Assembly: GCA_023053545.1 (NCBI GenBank)
Contig: JAKZAN010000135.1
Location: 25,010-89,009 of the forward strand
Direction of reading: 5' to 3'
Source: Lepidurus packardi
Lineage: Eukaryota > Arthropoda > Branchiopoda > Notostraca > Triopsidae
Length of the DNA stretch: 64,000 bases
Position numbers and translations under genes: made by a program. Shown one piece after another: positions 1-10,908 of this stretch (positions are counted from its first letter, which is position 1; each line of letters begins with the position of its first letter). The notes below the pieces were generated by a model that saw nothing but the letters and a program-made list of their open reading frames with translations, made no database searches and was not told where the DNA came from.

Positions 1-1051
1 AGTCTTCATGGATTTGTTGGAAGGCAAGGTTGGGGATTTGAGAAGCCGGTATGAAGTCCCTTCGTTCTCCCTGTCATTCTATATCCTAATTTTGGGCAAA
101 TTGTCTGTGGAGCCAACATTGCTGGTGGGATTGGATGCACAATCCGAGCTTAGGACCCGGAACATTATGGTGTTTTTCTTAGTTCTTCTGCGGAAAGGAC
201 TACGTTGCACAATAAGGGCTTGGGCTTCGCAAAGCTGATGGTGCTGCAGCACGGCCTAGCTAATTTTGGTGCAGTACTCCATGGCTGTTCTCAGTTCCTG
301 CTCCTTAGGCGTAATAGGGTCAATCGAGGTATAGAAGGTTTTGGGGATAAACCTGTCTCCTTTACTCCTTTTCTTCATGCTGCGTCTGAGGAAAACATTT
401 TCTTCTTCGCGGCCTACTTTGAGATGAGGAGGGTTGTTCTGCAGGTCGATCTGTTCGGATTACTCTTGACAGTCGGCATTGTAGCTCTTGAAGAGGGCGA
501 TAATCAGGAGTTTCTTTAGAGCCGATGACTAAAATCGATAAACAGACAGAGTAAATTGTATAGTTTAACTACAGTGTCCAAAATCTAATCGCGACGAGCA
601 AAATGAGTAGTAAGACAAGTCTTGAATAATGCTGCAACAACGAGGATAGGAAGGGGGGTACTCGGAAAGGGGTGAGTCTGTAGGGCTCAAGGTCGATTTA
701 TTTTTTAGATGAGAGGAATCCGCGAGACTAAATCCTGGCAATGGACCTGAGGTTGTGTGGTTCTTCAGGTATCTCTTTAATAGTGGAGCAGCGTTCGGGA
801 GGAGCTTCTGTCGGAACAGCCAACATGGGAGGGGCAGGAGGGTATTGAGAGACTTTTGGAATGGCTTTAGAGGAAGACTGGTATTTTGTAATAAGTGTTT
901 TATGGAATGGAGAGAAATGGACTTTCTATGGAGGCAACAAAATATATGTATGTATAGGATAAATAGTTCTTCGTTCATTCTATATATTCTGTTCTTCTTC
1001 GGCCAATTTAATCAGGGTCAAAAGAGGAGATCCGATATCTAGGCACTTCAT
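1..1051 (-). CDS. Membrane protein of unknown function, 3' end cut by window edge
   Basis: The start ATG is at 1051 (MKCLDIGSPLLTLIK) and the frame runs off the left edge, so the C-terminus is missing. TAA/TAG are read as Glu throughout. A strongly hydrophobic stretch (LVLLLILLVAI, then TIYSVCLSILVI) near residues 150-185 gives one or two membrane segments. It is preceded by a Pro/Glu-rich region and followed by a basic tail containing RRRTKK. The frame changes after position 464. A 25-nt GT..AG intron at 439-463 joins the two coding frames at a codon boundary; without it the upstream frame stops at a TGA at 320-322. I do not recognise the family. The N-terminal half has biased composition, but codons and length support a real gene. 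The start is the first ATG of the open frame. Confidence 0.68.
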
Positions 1052-1289
1052 TATATACAGGGGGACTACTCACACTGCTTATAATTTATGCTGCACATTA
1101 TTCGTACTTCCATACCTAATTCTTTCTTCCCATCCCTCTAGTCCCCCTCCTTCAAAGTTATATCCTCAACTCCTTCCTCTCTCTTCCTATCTACCACTTT
1201 TAATCACCGACATCTCCATAATTTCCACAATACTTCAAGAAAAAGACAGAGACGCACCACAGAGAGTCATGCACTCCAACCCCCAACCT

Positions 1290-3845
1290 TCACATTCTTC
1301 TAGATTCCAACACCTCCAGAGCACCCCTAATGCTCATGCGCCCACTTTATTATGCCTCCAATAGACCTCGAAGCACTCTTTCGTACTACTTCGCCACTCT
1401 CCTCGATTCAAGTAATTCACGTTTCTTCTGCAGCTGTTTATCGATGTAAGTGCTCGGATCATTCTTTTCGATCAGAGGTACCTCTCCTAATATCATCTCG
1501 AACCCAATCATTCCCAGACACCAAGCATCAGCCATGGCACCATGTCTACTCAAATTACGCACTTATGGTGACATATACTATTTGGGGATACTCTAGGTTG
1601 CCCAAAGCTATGCTAGGTCTATCGCCATCCCGAGGTCTTCGATTTTGCAATGGAGACCACCTCCCACAACAGCAATATTCTGTGGGCGTAGGTCCCGAAG
1701 AACAATCTTTTTAGTATGTAGATGCTCGACTGCTTAAAGCAACTCTCTCAACAATATGATCGCAAAATTAGGGTCGATGCAACCATGAGTTTGTAGCAAC
1801 TTATGAAGAGTCGTTTAATGAGGCTCCAGAATTAGGTAGTACCTTTCGGAGTCTGAGGAAAAAACGTACGGGGTGCTGATATTGGGGTGCTAGATCGAAG
1901 AGTGTATTTGAACCTCTCTACGCAGCTGATGGAGGCTGGCTGGGTCCAGCTACGACTTCGTATACTCCTTCACGCAGAATAGGGTATTTGACACTGTGTC
2001 TTGGGCTAAATATTTTTTCACAGACTTCTTGCCTTCATACACCCTACCTCTTCGCACCTTCGTCCAGAACAGTTAACTCTGTCCTTCTCTGTCTTGGTTT
2101 CTCGAAGTGCTTTTCTTAGCTTCCAGATGGCGTTCGGGCTTCTCAAACTCCTCGGGTAGTTATTGGCCTTACTATGTTTTCGAACGAAATTCGGTATTGT
2201 TATAGGTCCGATGACTGAAGAACCCGTTGGACGAAGGTTTATTTGACTCGCCCATAGCAAAAATGTCGTGGTTCTAAATGTAAGTTTGCCTTGCCGTAGA
2301 GTTTGGGTATTTTAGGAAATCTGTTCCATTATGTATTGATGTCTGGTTCTGGTTGGTATTTGACAGACCGGCACTCTGGAGATCGAAACAACTGCCTTCA
2401 TCGTAGGAGTCCTCGAGCTTCTTGCGGTGGTGGCGGAGCGAAGATAGATAAGGCATTGTGCCACAGTTTTTGTAAAGCACCACCGATTGTTCAGATTCTG
2501 GGGCCTGCGAGTTCTAGTCATTGTGCGATACGATTGTTGTAACTTCACGCAGATTTCTTATGACTCCTTGAAATCTGGCGGGGCTATGATACGAGCTCTG
2601 AAGACTTGTTGTCTCAAATTGACTCTCGTGCATTAAGGTTGTCGGGCTGTTTTAGGCAGAATTCGGTGGAGACGGTTAGAGGTCTATCCTCTATATTACA
2701 GACTCTCTAGATTTAGGATACTGGGAATGCATAGGGGAAGCCTCAGGGCTTGAGGCGAACGACAAAAGCGCTTGGTTGTTATTGAAGGTGTTGAATGTCA
2801 GGGGTTCGCAGCGGATCAAAGGGTACTAACTATACGATGGTGAGAATATTGGGTGACGAATAGGTAGTCGCCCTGGCTCTCTTAAAAGAGGGTCGAAGAA
2901 ATTGCGTGTCGAAGGCAGCGACAGACTGGGTTGTTTGGTTGGTTGGATTTGTGCCTAATTGATAGAGTTTTCCATCGTCTTGGTAGATGTTGTGTCTCGT
3001 AGAAGTTTATTCGGGGTGCCAGCGTGCGTAACCGCCGAAACCGTAGCTGGCGTGTGCTAACCGTCAATCAACAAAATGGGGCTGTCCTCATCTAAGCATG
3101 AGCGAAGATGTCTTTTCTGCTGATCCTGGAGGGAGGTAAAGGGTGAGAGTTGTTCGTTTGAAGATCGAGAAAGAGAGGCAGCGTTAGTGAAACTGATATG
3201 AATTGGTCTCGGATTTTGTTGGCTGGCGATTATTTTATTTTTGATGGACTGCCCTGTAGGGAGTCCTGCTGGTCTGTACAATTTGAAGTTTTCCACGGGT
3301 GCTTGAGTATGTCTGGGCAGCAAACTCTGTTTTGGGAAGCAGATTGTAGTTTCGGAACAAGGTGTCCGTAGAGATGGAGACTGCGGTTGCGAAAACGTTT
3401 AGAACTGACTATTCTTGCTAGAGTAGACGATTGGCAGCGTTTGCGTCTTCCCTAAAGGTGCATAATTCCTAGGCAGAAACACATCAGTCTTTTCTTGAAG
3501 TTCGCTTTCCATCTTCGTTGTAGTTGTATTGATAGTGACGAAACTTGGGGCTCTGAGGGTCATAGATTTTTTATTAGTCGGGACTTCATGCTTGGTTTGG
3601 TAGCTGAATGACTTTTAGGATGAATAAGACTGGAGGGTTTGGTTGCAGCCGCTCGTGCGGATCCGTTAGTCACTAGACATGTTCTTGGTAATCTGTATTT
3701 TCTGCTGATTTCTATGATGAGAGAGCTTTGTAGCTTTGGAGAAACGCCTGGGCGGAGCTTAGGTAGCAGGCAGGCAGTTGTGGCATTGGGAAAGGGCGGC
3801 TTAGGTGGGCGAAGACACTTTTTTGGCAGAGGTTACTGTTAACAT
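1290..3845 (-). CDS. Protein kinase with long N-terminal extension
   Basis: The ORF is 851 aa with no intron. Residues 1-590 are Ser/Thr/Pro/Asn-rich and probably disordered. The kinase domain is about 595-845. Visible landmarks are a poor glycine loop (RRGRVYEG), the VAIK lysine in FCVKEY (K626), an alpha-C helix with a conserved Glu (LHQLRREVQIH), a catalytic loop read as VLRDLRPQN (D718), DLG in place of DFG (D737), an APE-like SPE, and the closing motif near GRMSIRGALEVL. The HRD His is Leu and the catalytic-loop Lys is Arg. The mandatory Lys and both Asp remain, so activity is possible but not assured. Several Glu in the domain, including those in WATESIPKEY, come from TAG or TAA. The start is the first ATG after an in-frame TGA. 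The kinase group is not resolved. Confidence 0.87.
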
Positions 3846-4116
3846 CTTTTATTCTAAGAAAGCAGCGACAACTTTATTCGTAAAAGACAGAGGACAATTC
3901 ACTATTTTTTGTGTTCAGTTGAATACCTCCCTGAAACCAACTCCGCCTCTCTTTCTCAATTCTGACGCTCAGCATCGTGAAACCAGCCCAGTCGATCCTA
4001 TATCAAATCGGTAACACCGTTATCCTTTGCGATTCAAAATGGCACTAAGTCACAAGTTTTCTCCACGAATACAAAAATTAATTCATCACTAAAAAGATGC
4101 CGTTCCTGTTCTCCTA

Positions 4117-4753
4117 TCATCTTCTAACTTCCTCAGCATAGTCATAGTTCTCGATTTCCGTGCTGTCTACGCTACGGTCATACCCATGCGAGTCTCCAAA
4201 CTCGTGGCTCTCCCCCATCATGCCTGCGCCGCTATTAGTTTTCCCTCTTTCCAAGTACTCCTCCTCGATTGACTCGTCATTTTCACTCTTATTCTTCTTT
4301 GAGGCTGCTGCAGCAGGTACGCATCCACCCGATCGGAATTTCTATTCATGGGCAATATAAGGGTTATAGTAAGGAAGTTACTTCGATAATGTAGACGAGG
4401 ATGGGTTTTCCAGCTTCGACTTTGCCAGTTAGTCCGAGTTTCTCGATGAGTTGATCTCGTTTGACTTCTGTCCTGGCATTGGCCTCAGAGCCGAAGACAC
4501 AATTAGTATAGTCCATGTTGTAGAATTGGAAAAACTCTTTGATGACCAAGAGCAAATCGGCACCATGCTCCTCATCATGGAGTTTTTGGCATTTGACATT
4601 CTCCCAGTGGAAAGGGGAGACCTTTTTCTGGGTGTTAGGCTCATCAATGACTTTGAAGACAGAAGAGCGAATCTGCGCACGAATGTTGCTGAGACTGCCA
4701 TTAGCTTCGAGAGTCTGGATGACAAGGTTCTTGAGTTCGTTGAGTTCTTCCAT
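4117..4753 (-). CDS. FOR20/FOPNL (CEP20) family basal-body protein
   Basis: Two exons (4382-4753 and 4117-4341) are separated by a 40-nt intron at 4342-4381 and give 198 aa. The N-terminal 100 residues match the FOR20/FOP dimerisation and LisH-type architecture: MEELNELKNLVIQTLE, then IRAQIRSSVFKVIDE, then EFFQFYNMDYT. In animals and Paramecium this family is needed for docking basal bodies and for ciliogenesis. The exon-2 tail is acidic and disordered (SIEEEYLERGK) and ends in TGA. If the intron is ignored, the protein would stop six codons after the splice site. The acidic tail is longer than in human CEP20 (174 aa). The gene lies close to its neighbours with no shared promoter evident. Confidence 0.9.
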
Positions 4754-4992
4754 GGTTGAAGATGATTATGGTTAGTGAGGTTCTGGTAGGGTATTTAAAA
4801 ATATGTGAGTATTGGGAAGTTAACTGGTTATAAAAAGCATATTTAAATTTCCCTAGACGAGAGTGGCACCAGCAGCCACCACGGCATGTCTCACTCTTTT
4901 AATCTCCCCTCAAACAAACATATTTCCTTCATATAAAGGTACTCTTTTACAATCCTGCCAAAGTATTCTGCAATATCTCAACACAATTCCCT

Positions 4993-6153
4993 TCACCCAC
5001 TAGGATTTTTCTTCTGCTTCTTCCCCTTTCCCTTTTTCTCTGCCTCTCCTTGTCCTTCGTCTTCCTCTCCTTTCTTCTCTCCACTCTCCACATTCCCTTC
5101 ACTTCCTAAAGCAGTTACAGTCTCTTTCGTTCTCCATTGTTCTTCCAAGGCCATGGCGAACTTGAAGCTTTGGCCTCCCACCTTTTCCAATCCCACTTGC
5201 TCAAGGGCTGCCTGTTCAGATACGGACTGTGTCTGGGGTTATGTTGGCTTCTCTGCATTCTCGGCTAAAGCCTTATCCTTCTTGGATTTCTTTTTGGATG
5301 CCTCTTTAACTTGTTGAGCGGGTTTGACCTCCTCGAAGTGCTTGGACGAAGCATACATGATCATAGGCTCCTTGGGTTGGAAGAACTGCTTGTCTTCAAC
5401 CCTATTGTAAGAGTAGGCCTTACCGAACTTCTGGTCGATGAGCTCATCGTAGCTTATCTGTGTCTTACGCTTCTCGATCTCTGCCTCTAGCCACTTCTTG
5501 AACTTGTGATGCTCTGCATAAGAAGTGCCGTTGAGCTTAAAAGGGAAAGGCTCCTCGGAATTCCAGAATTATTCAGGTGTAAGTCTAAAAACCTTACGTT
5601 TTCGAGGTTGAATATTTGATTGATTTTAATAGTCCCAGTTTGGATCATTAGGTTTATACTGTGTAGTCGCCTTCTCATCATAGACCAAGAACTGGCTCAG
5701 GTTATTATCTTCGAAATAGTACTAGGCAGTACTGCGTTCAAATTGCACAGTAGGCATGTTGCCCTGACCGAACGCATGTCGAAGCCACTTGGGGGCCACG
5801 TTTATATAACTTAACACTTTCAAACCATTTTTGTTGGTCTTCAGCAGACTGATGTTGTGTCCATATACACGCCATGAGGCATAGTCGGCTATATCGGTAT
5901 TGAACTTCGGCCTGTCGTATAGACGGCGCTTTCGACGAGGCAGGACCTCCAGAGCGGAGGCAGCATTTTAAAGAGCCTCTGTAGTCTGTTGGCGCTGCAC
6001 TTTGGTGATATAATCTCTGTGTTGTTATTGGTTGATATTGTATCCGGGGTAGGGGGGATTGGTGCTGCTAGGGGGTTAGTAGCTGAATGCAAAGGTGAGT
6101 GTCCTTAAGAACGAAGGATAGGAGTTCCTGAAGTTTGTGAGGCAACGAAGCAT
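4993..6153 (-). CDS. Conserved-looking protein with possible mitochondrial presequence
   Basis: A single open frame of 386 aa. The N-terminus MLRCLTNFRNSYPSFLRTL is Arg/Ser/Leu-rich without acidic residues, like a mitochondrial targeting peptide. The central part is rich in aromatic residues (ASWRVYGHNISLLKTN, VLSYINVAPKWLRHAFGQ, PEEFWNSEEPFPFKLNG) and looks globular. The last 80 residues are Lys/Glu/Ala-rich (KKSKKDKALAENAEKP, KKGKGKKQKKNPSG). I do not recognise a family. A ciliate-specific mitochondrial respiratory or ribosomal subunit would fit, but that is inference from the presequence alone. Four or more Glu are encoded by TAA or TAG. The stop is TGA at 4993-4995. Confidence 0.78.
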
Positions 6154-6285
6154 GTTTGCGTTGGGTACTTAGTAATAATTTATGTGATTAAATAGGAGTA
6201 GTTGTTACGCACATCCTAACTTCATCATATGCATAGAATAATAGACCCATCTAAATGAATTATCAGAAACAGGAAGCCTAGGCGA

Positions 6286-7370
6286 TCAGTTCTTCCATCC
6301 CACGAAGATCTAGATAGCCTGTTTTGTTAGCTCAAACTTTATTGGGGCTCCGCTCCGCACCAGATCCTGATTGATACTATTGATCAGCTTTCTTAATTCC
6401 CGTTCAAACTGGTCTAGCGTACGCATGGGGTTGTCCTTGAAGTAGATCAGCAGCAGTGGGAAGCAAAGGGATGCCGTGCATATCAGCATTGGAAGGGTGC
6501 TAAAACCATGGAAAGACTCCAGCCAGAAGTCCAGAAACGTCAGCACGATTAGACTCACATAGAGAATCATACATATTAGGAGGGGTGCTTCGTACATCTT
6601 CATCATGGATGGAATAGGTAAAGAGTTGTGGGCAGTGTGCAGTGTAAATAGTAGCCGATTTAGTTTTGAGGCGTAGAACTTGAGCTGGGGCTCGACCTCG
6701 CGTTTGATTTTTTAATCGAATTCGAAGAGGCCAGTTTGAGAACTAAAATTCATAATATAGTATTTCCCCTTGCCAGTGTCGCGGGCATGGGCTTTGGTGT
6801 CAAGTTTTAGAGGTTCATAGTCTTTGATCCCTATTGTTAGATTGAGTCAGAAAAGCAAGAAGTCAGCACAGTATGATTTTAGGATGGTAAAAAGAAGAGG
6901 TGCCTGAAGAAGAAAAAGAAGAAAAATAGAGAGCAATCGAAAAACCATCTGCCCAGAAACTACGTATTCACAGTCTATCGCTGTAAAAGTAACTCAAAAG
7001 GATTACTTGCACGAATTGTGGCCATGTACTTGTAGCAGGCTCGCAGTAGATCCCGCTTCTCCATAGACTCGATGTCCGTGGCCTGGTGGATTAGCATCAC
7101 TGCTTGCGTCAAGTGTTCCTTGGCTTTATCGTAAAGCTATTTGTTCATTTCGACGCTTGCATGCACCAGATGCTCGTTAATCTTGTTTTTGCAGGAGTCA
7201 TAAGTTGCTGCGTTGGTGTTCTGGACTTGGTTGCTATGGCGTTGACCATAGCCATTACCATTCTTCTGGAGTCCAGTAAGTTGCTGAGCTGCTTTGTGGG
7301 CTGGGTCGGAGTTTCCTGACGATAAAGAGCTATGATCATCTGTGTTTAGTATGAAATTGGAGGGGCGCAT
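6286..7370 (-). CDS. Multi-pass membrane protein with helical N-terminal domain
   Basis: Three exons with introns at 6981-7006 (26 nt) and 6831-6869 (39 nt) give 339 aa. The frame closes exactly after splicing. Residues 1-75 are polar and low-complexity. Residues 80-130 are helical and charged (LYDKAKEHLTQAVMLIHQ). A strong hydrophobic segment begins near residue 134 (FRLLSIFLLFLLQAPLLF), and two more lie near 240-262 (LLICMILYVSLIVLTFLDFW) and 268-285 (LICTASLCFPLLLIYF). The C-terminus is charged. An alternative reading would start at the internal ATG at 6948, making the first hydrophobic stretch a signal peptide. The longer model is preferred because the upstream exon is clearly coding and splices in frame. 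The family is not recognised. Confidence 0.77.
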
Positions 7371-7726
7371 TTAGTGAGGGTAGCTGTGGCCTTTCATATG
7401 CTTGAGATTGTAGAGTTATTATACGGGGAAGTGCCGAAGTTAGATTCCAGAAACTCTTAGAATATAGGTTCTGACTGTTTTATAAGTACAGGAAAGACTA
7501 ATAGTCGGTCAGAACCATCGCGAAGGGAGGGCAGGAAGAAGGCCAAAGCAGATCCACATGGGAGTTGGCTGTTGTCTAGGCTTCAGGCACGTATAACTAT
7601 AATAAAGTTATGACAGAACAACAGCCTGCAGGATAGGCGTGTCACCAAGTACCTACTTAATGCAATCGTATTATCATATAATCATAAGCCACGCGCAAAT
7701 CAAAATCCTATCCCATCATAACAAGA
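7371..7726. promoter_or_regulatory. Divergent intergenic region, 356 nt
   Basis: This gap separates a minus-strand gene starting at 7370 from a plus-strand gene starting at 7727, so it must hold both promoters. No ORF here looks coding. It contains a 9-bp perfect inverted repeat, GGTTCTGAC at 7467-7475 and GTCAGAACC at 7508-7516. The loop can form two further short stems. I cannot identify a TATA box or other promoter element with confidence. Confidence 0.5.
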
Positions 7727-8210
7727 ATGTTCACCTTCCTTGGAAAACTCCTCCTTGCTGGCGCCCTCACCTTCGAAGCCTACACTCTCTTCGAGTCTGG
7801 TGAAACTGCCTCTCGTTTCCACAACAACCTTCCTACTGCTTTGAAAAACGCCCAAGTTCCTTCCCACCTCATTGCTCAGGCCACTGCCCACACCCTTTAT
7901 ATCCGCTATGCCGTCGCAGCACTCATGGCTTTGTCCCTCCTCGCAGTATGGGTCCGAAGCACCTTCCTCAGATTGCTGGTCGTTCTCGGTATGCCTACTC
8001 CCATAATTTTTCCTTATCGAATGTCATCCAGGTTTCGTATTGCACACCGCGGTGCTGACCAACCCCATGCTGGACAAGTCTGAGACTACCAGGAACTTGT
8101 TCATCCAAAACGTGGCAATCCTGGGCGGTCTTCTGTTCCTGATAGGTATTAATGACAACAAACCCCAAGGCAACAGACCCGAACTGACTGCTGATAAAAA
8201 GAAGAAGTGA
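7727..8210 (+). CDS. Small four-helix membrane protein, DoxX/SURF4-like
   Basis: Two exons with a 43-nt intron at 7989-8031 give 146 aa. The N-terminus MFTFLGKLLLAGALTFEAY is followed by a soluble loop (FHNNLPTALKNAQVPSH). Hydrophobic helices follow around residues 61-75, 78-100 and 115-130 (IQNVAILGGLLFLIG), and the tail is lysine-rich (DKKKK) and resembles an ER-retrieval dilysine signal. This arrangement resembles DoxX/SURF4-related proteins, including plant HR-like lesion inducers that also start with FxGRxLFA. The match is by architecture and a few residues, so the family call is tentative. The intron is needed: without it the frame closes early in an unrelated sequence. Confidence 0.72.
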
Positions 8211-8443
8211 TTTTGTTCAAGAAGGTCATAGAGGAAACGACCATCTATATGTCCATCCTGAAATATGTTTGAATGGTAAGAGTGACAAGGTATAGGCGAT
8301 AAATCGCAACAAAATAATTCTCCTGATTTAACAGGGATCAAATGAACGTGGGGACTTAGGATGACTAGGTTGTGGCAAAGAGGCAGGTGCTTTGCCAGCT
8401 TCCTGCCTCAGCCAGTCTCTGAGCCCCATGTCAAAAATGATTA

Positions 8444-9111
8444 ATGGCGTTGTTTTACCCGTAAGATGCAGACTTTAAAGGATCGCGCTCTTTCTCCACG
8501 CCTTCTTATTGCAAAGCAGTAACCCTCGCGCAACGCCTAATCCCAAATATTTATCAAACGCTCCTACAAAAACCCTAGAGCATTCTAACCGTGCCACCCA
8601 CCTGCTCGCTCAAAAATGGGATGTCTTCCCTGTGGCTAATCCAAGAAAACATACTCTCCACATACAAACCCTAACCCTTCAAAACAGTAGAAAAGGATTT
8701 TAACAGACCTCCCGATGATGGTGGACTCGATAGAATCGAACAAGTTTCAGAACACGAGGGCAATGACCCCGCAAACGCGACTCGTCAACACACATATAAA
8801 ATAGAAGAGATAATATTTGCGTGGAAAACTACAAGAGTAGCTGATCACGGTCCCCGATCTGGAGTCAAACGTCAATATTTATCTATTTTGATGATGGGCG
8901 AGAGATAGACTAGATTCATAAAAGCCAGCTGTAATCCGGCATAGGCAGTTTCAGTGACTATTTATCTGCAGCCAGTAACCGCGTTACCATGGCTTTTGAC
9001 GTGTTAAAATCTGAGATAAAACGATTTCCAATTTCCGATTTTACAATTGGGAATCACAATAATTTCCTCGTCGAGCAACGCTTCAATGTCTAAAGTTGCA
9101 TGCTTTCCTGA
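8444..9111 (+). CDS. Hypothetical protein, 207 aa
   Basis: Two exons with a 44-nt intron at 8821-8864. The spliced length is 624 nt. It starts MALFYPEDADFKGSRSF, just after an in-frame TGA. The sequence alternates acidic and hydrophobic segments (LAQRLIPNIYQTLLQKPES, FIYFDDGREIDEIH, FDVLKSEIKRFPISDFTIG) and looks globular and soluble, with no signal peptide or membrane helix. Several Glu are TAA or TAG. No family is recognised. An opposite-strand open frame over 8890-9240 was considered and dropped because the plus-strand model is longer, has a start, and splices in frame. The gene sits 232 nt upstream of ALG5 on the same strand. Confidence 0.74.
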
Positions 9112-9343
9112 TTCTGGGCTAGCAATTCAGGGTATCATCTTGCTATTTAGTTCCAAATCTATCCTTCCGTACAATAGTTTAAAGATATCGTTTATTTCCT
9201 ACTCTCCACGGGACTACTATCAACCCCTGTTCTATATAATATAATAACACCAAAGTATCACATACTCGGAAAAGGCACAGACTCCCTTTTTGAACCTACT
9301 TAGCCATTCTAATCGCCAAACACCAGACTCTCTCTGCCTACAT

Positions 9344-10545
9344 ATGCTAGCTATTTTAGCAATGTCCCTCATCGCCCTCTGCCTATTCAAAGTTGTCCGC
9401 TGGCTGATCGAACCTTACCTTGTCTGGAAGAAAACCTATGCGGCCCGTCAACAGCAGTACCAACATTTTGAGCCTGCTATAATATATTAACCCTCTCTTC
9501 GTTGCTCCCTGATTTTCTTCCCCACCATCATAACTGTATAATATCTTGATTCTGCCTACCAGAAATATTAAGGTTCTTAATGGCGAGGGCAAAACCATGA
9601 CCATGGAATAGTACCGTCAAGCCTCCAGACCTGGTCAAGATTTGGCTCTCAGTCTTGTGATTCCTGCCTACAACGAATAGAACAGATTATCTGTCATGCT
9701 TGACGATGCTATTGCAGTAATACCTTTTCCAAAAATGGTTCACGATAAATTCAACGGCCCTATAGTATCTCAGCAAAGCCAAAATTTCATACTAAGTCAT
9801 CGTCGTGAATGATGGCTCCAAAGACAAAACGTATAATCCACACTCCAATCTAATACCCCGCCTTCAGATCTCAAGTGGCACTTGACTACGCCCATAAAAA
9901 ACACCTACCCTTGGTGGTTGTCGAATACCCCACCAATAGAGGTAAAGGAGGGGCGATCCGAGCAGGCATGCAACTAGCCAGGGGCAGACTCCATCTCATG
10001 GTAGATGCTGATGGGGCGACCGAGTTCGCAGAGCTCTCAAAGGTTAAGAGTCTGCTTGAAAAACATCTAGATGAAAAGAAAAATCCTTTAGTGCTAGTGG
10101 CAGGATCCCGACACCATCTGACAGCAGACGAAGAGGTGAACCTGAAAAGAAAATGGTACCGAAAGCTGTTCGCCTTCCTCCTACATGTTATTCTAACTTA
10201 TGGATGTGGAATTAGAATGAGGGTACAACTCTTTGCCATTCGAACTGCGTTGCATAATGTTTTTAGGATACTCAATGTGGTTTTAAGCTGATGACCAGAG
10301 AAACTTCGAAAATTCTGTTCTAAACAATGCATGTCGAGAGGTGGTCTTTCGATATTGAGTTGTTCGTGATGGCCAACCATTTCGGCATCAGTTGCTACGA
10401 AGTTGCAGTCAATTGGCAAGACGTTGAAGGCTCCAAATTGAACCTTATCGAGGCTTCTCTGTCAATGTTCCGGGATATCGTGTTAGTGCGCACTTTGTAT
10501 CTGTTAGGACTGTGGAAGTACACTGATAAATCCATAGTGACTTGA
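9344..10545 (+). CDS. ALG5: Dolichyl-phosphate beta-glucosyltransferase (ALG5)
   Basis: Five exons give 344 aa. Introns are at 9536-9572, 9717-9765, 9831-9867 and 10223-10266. The enzyme transfers glucose from UDP-glucose to dolichyl phosphate at the ER membrane and supplies Dol-P-Glc for N-glycan precursor assembly. An N-terminal membrane anchor (MLAILAMSLIALCLF) is followed by the GT2 core: LVIPAYNEENRL, SYEVIVVNDGSKDKT, NRGKGGAIRAGM, the DADGAT metal-binding site, GSRHH, RDTQCGFKLMTRE, HVERWSFDIELF and VAVNWQDVEGSKL. TAG gives the second Glu of YNEE and TAA gives the Glu of SYEVIV, both conserved in ALG5. Length and motif order match human ALG5 (324 aa). The start choice among nearby upstream in-frame codons rests on the anchor. 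Confidence 0.95.
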
Positions 10546-10908
10546 GAACCCTCGTTACAAAAGCAAGGCAATGATGTTAAGAAAGTTGTGCAAGATATGG
10601 ATTTCTTTAGTATGTTATGGTGTTAATACGCAGGTCCAAAGGTTAGTGATCGGCTAGTTGAATGGATTGAATGGATTGAAGTATCCTAAGGGATGTAAAA
10701 ATAGACTAATTAATTATAACTGCAGCTTCTTCGGCCAAGCTTCTTTATTCCGATACGCCTGTCCGTTCGTTATAACAAATTATCAGATTTATCTCTATCC
10801 TCATTACAATATTGGTTATAGATAGTCATCTCCAGGTTCTTCAACAATTTTTTAACCCAATCAATAAGTACTCCGAAAAGATAGACATATCAATGCTTTA
10901 AAATCATC
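10546..10908. other. Convergent intergenic region, 363 nt
   Basis: AT-rich sequence between the ends of ALG5 (plus) and the first secreted repeat protein (minus). It must contain both 3' UTRs and termination signals. I see no coding frame, RNA gene or repeat other than a short direct duplication of GAATGGATT near 10660. Confidence 0.5.

Noticed and set aside
8509-8703. Plus-strand ORF starting at TTG
   Set aside because: It lies inside the 207-aa gene in another frame; the in-frame ATG at 8444 gives a longer spliced protein.
8715-8770. Possible tRNA (GTTCGATTC-like B-box on the minus strand)
   Set aside because: The flanking T-stem does not pair and no acceptor or anticodon stem can be drawn; it is coding sequence.
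8890-9240. Minus-strand open frame with protein-like stretches
   Set aside because: It overlaps the 3' exon of the plus-strand 207-aa gene, lacks a start and is interrupted by TGA upstream.
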